From Pedobacter sp. Leaf250 (GTDB lineage: Bacteria > Bacteroidota > Bacteroidia > Sphingobacteriales > Sphingobacteriaceae), in NCBI RefSeq assembly GCF_920984735.1, contig NZ_CAKLBU010000032.1, positions 1 to 40,318 on the forward strand: DNA of 40,318 nucleotides. Direction: 5' to 3'. Below, piece after piece: positions 40,227-40,318 of the stretch (position 1 is the stretch's first letter; each line of letters starts with the position of its first letter). Below the pieces are notes generated by a model. It searched no databases. It saw only the letters and a list, made by a program, of their open reading frames with translations, and was not told the origin of the DNA. Made by a program: the position numbers and the translations under genes.

Positions 40227-40318
40227 AATTTAAAATTTTGGTTGAAAGATAAGAATTATGCTGCTAGAATTTTAATTCGTTTGTGAAGATGCCAAACGAT
40301 GAAAAGAATAACATATTC

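Noticed and set aside
1..40318. CRISPR array, prophage, IS or defence system
   Set aside because: No direct-repeat array, integrase, transposase, phage structural gene or toxin-antitoxin pair was found in any frame that I examined.

Overview
The window looks like the chromosome of a Bacteroidota bacterium, most likely a Pedobacter-like member of the Sphingobacteriaceae. The DNA is AT-rich. Promoters match the Bacteroidota pattern (TTG/TTTG about 19-21 nt upstream of TAnnTTTG), and Shine-Dalgarno sequences are mostly weak. The gene content is typical of the phylum: a TonB receptor paired with a DUF4249 lipoprotein, an OMP_b-brl_3-type outer-membrane protein, a PadR/PspC pair, a macroglobulin-like protein with a plug domain, and a mutL-rhomboid-rhomboid-EEP cluster. 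The genus is inferred from overall resemblance and was not tested.

Layout. 1-5.4 kb: a DUF4269 gene and the minus-strand operon ileS-dksA-like-lspA, closed by a clear terminator. 5.5-9.4 kb: two overlapping small membrane-protein genes, an MMPL/RND-type exporter, and a divergent recO. 9.5-9.75 kb: two identical tRNA-Val(TAC) genes, each with its own promoter-like sequence, ending in a strong terminator. 9.8-14.2 kb: a UbiA-like membrane protein with a SAM methyltransferase, a GliT/TrxR-like flavoprotein, an unlisted 54-aa membrane ORF, and an amino-acid permease. 14.3-19.8 kb: a repeat-rich spacer, then padR-pspC-outer-membrane protein-lipoprotein under a palindromic operator/promoter. 20-27 kb: a hypothetical membrane protein, an SGNH hydrolase, a seven-heme cytochrome c, the TonB receptor/DUF4249 pair and a 2-hydroxyacid dehydrogenase. 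27-35.3 kb, minus strand: the macroglobulin-like protein, a nitroreductase, and the operon mutL-rhomboid-rhomboid-membrane EEP hydrolase. 35.4-40.2 kb: a membrane-bound XRE regulator, an overlapping pair of secreted hydrolases (amidohydrolase and serine hydrolase), and a TPR protein.

I see no CRISPR array, prophage, insertion sequence, toxin-antitoxin or recognisable defence system. This is mostly core and envelope chromosome. The items most worth a second look are: an isoleucyl-tRNA synthetase whose HxGH signature reads GxHH; a MutL that keeps its ATPase domain but lacks the usual metal-site motifs of the endonuclease domain; a serine hydrolase that retains a GH3 C-terminal-like domain without the GH3 catalytic barrel; a dispersed intergenic repeat of about 130 nt with a 14-nt invariant tail (three copies here); and a padR promoter whose operator palindrome contains the -33 element and whose start codon sits where transcription should begin.
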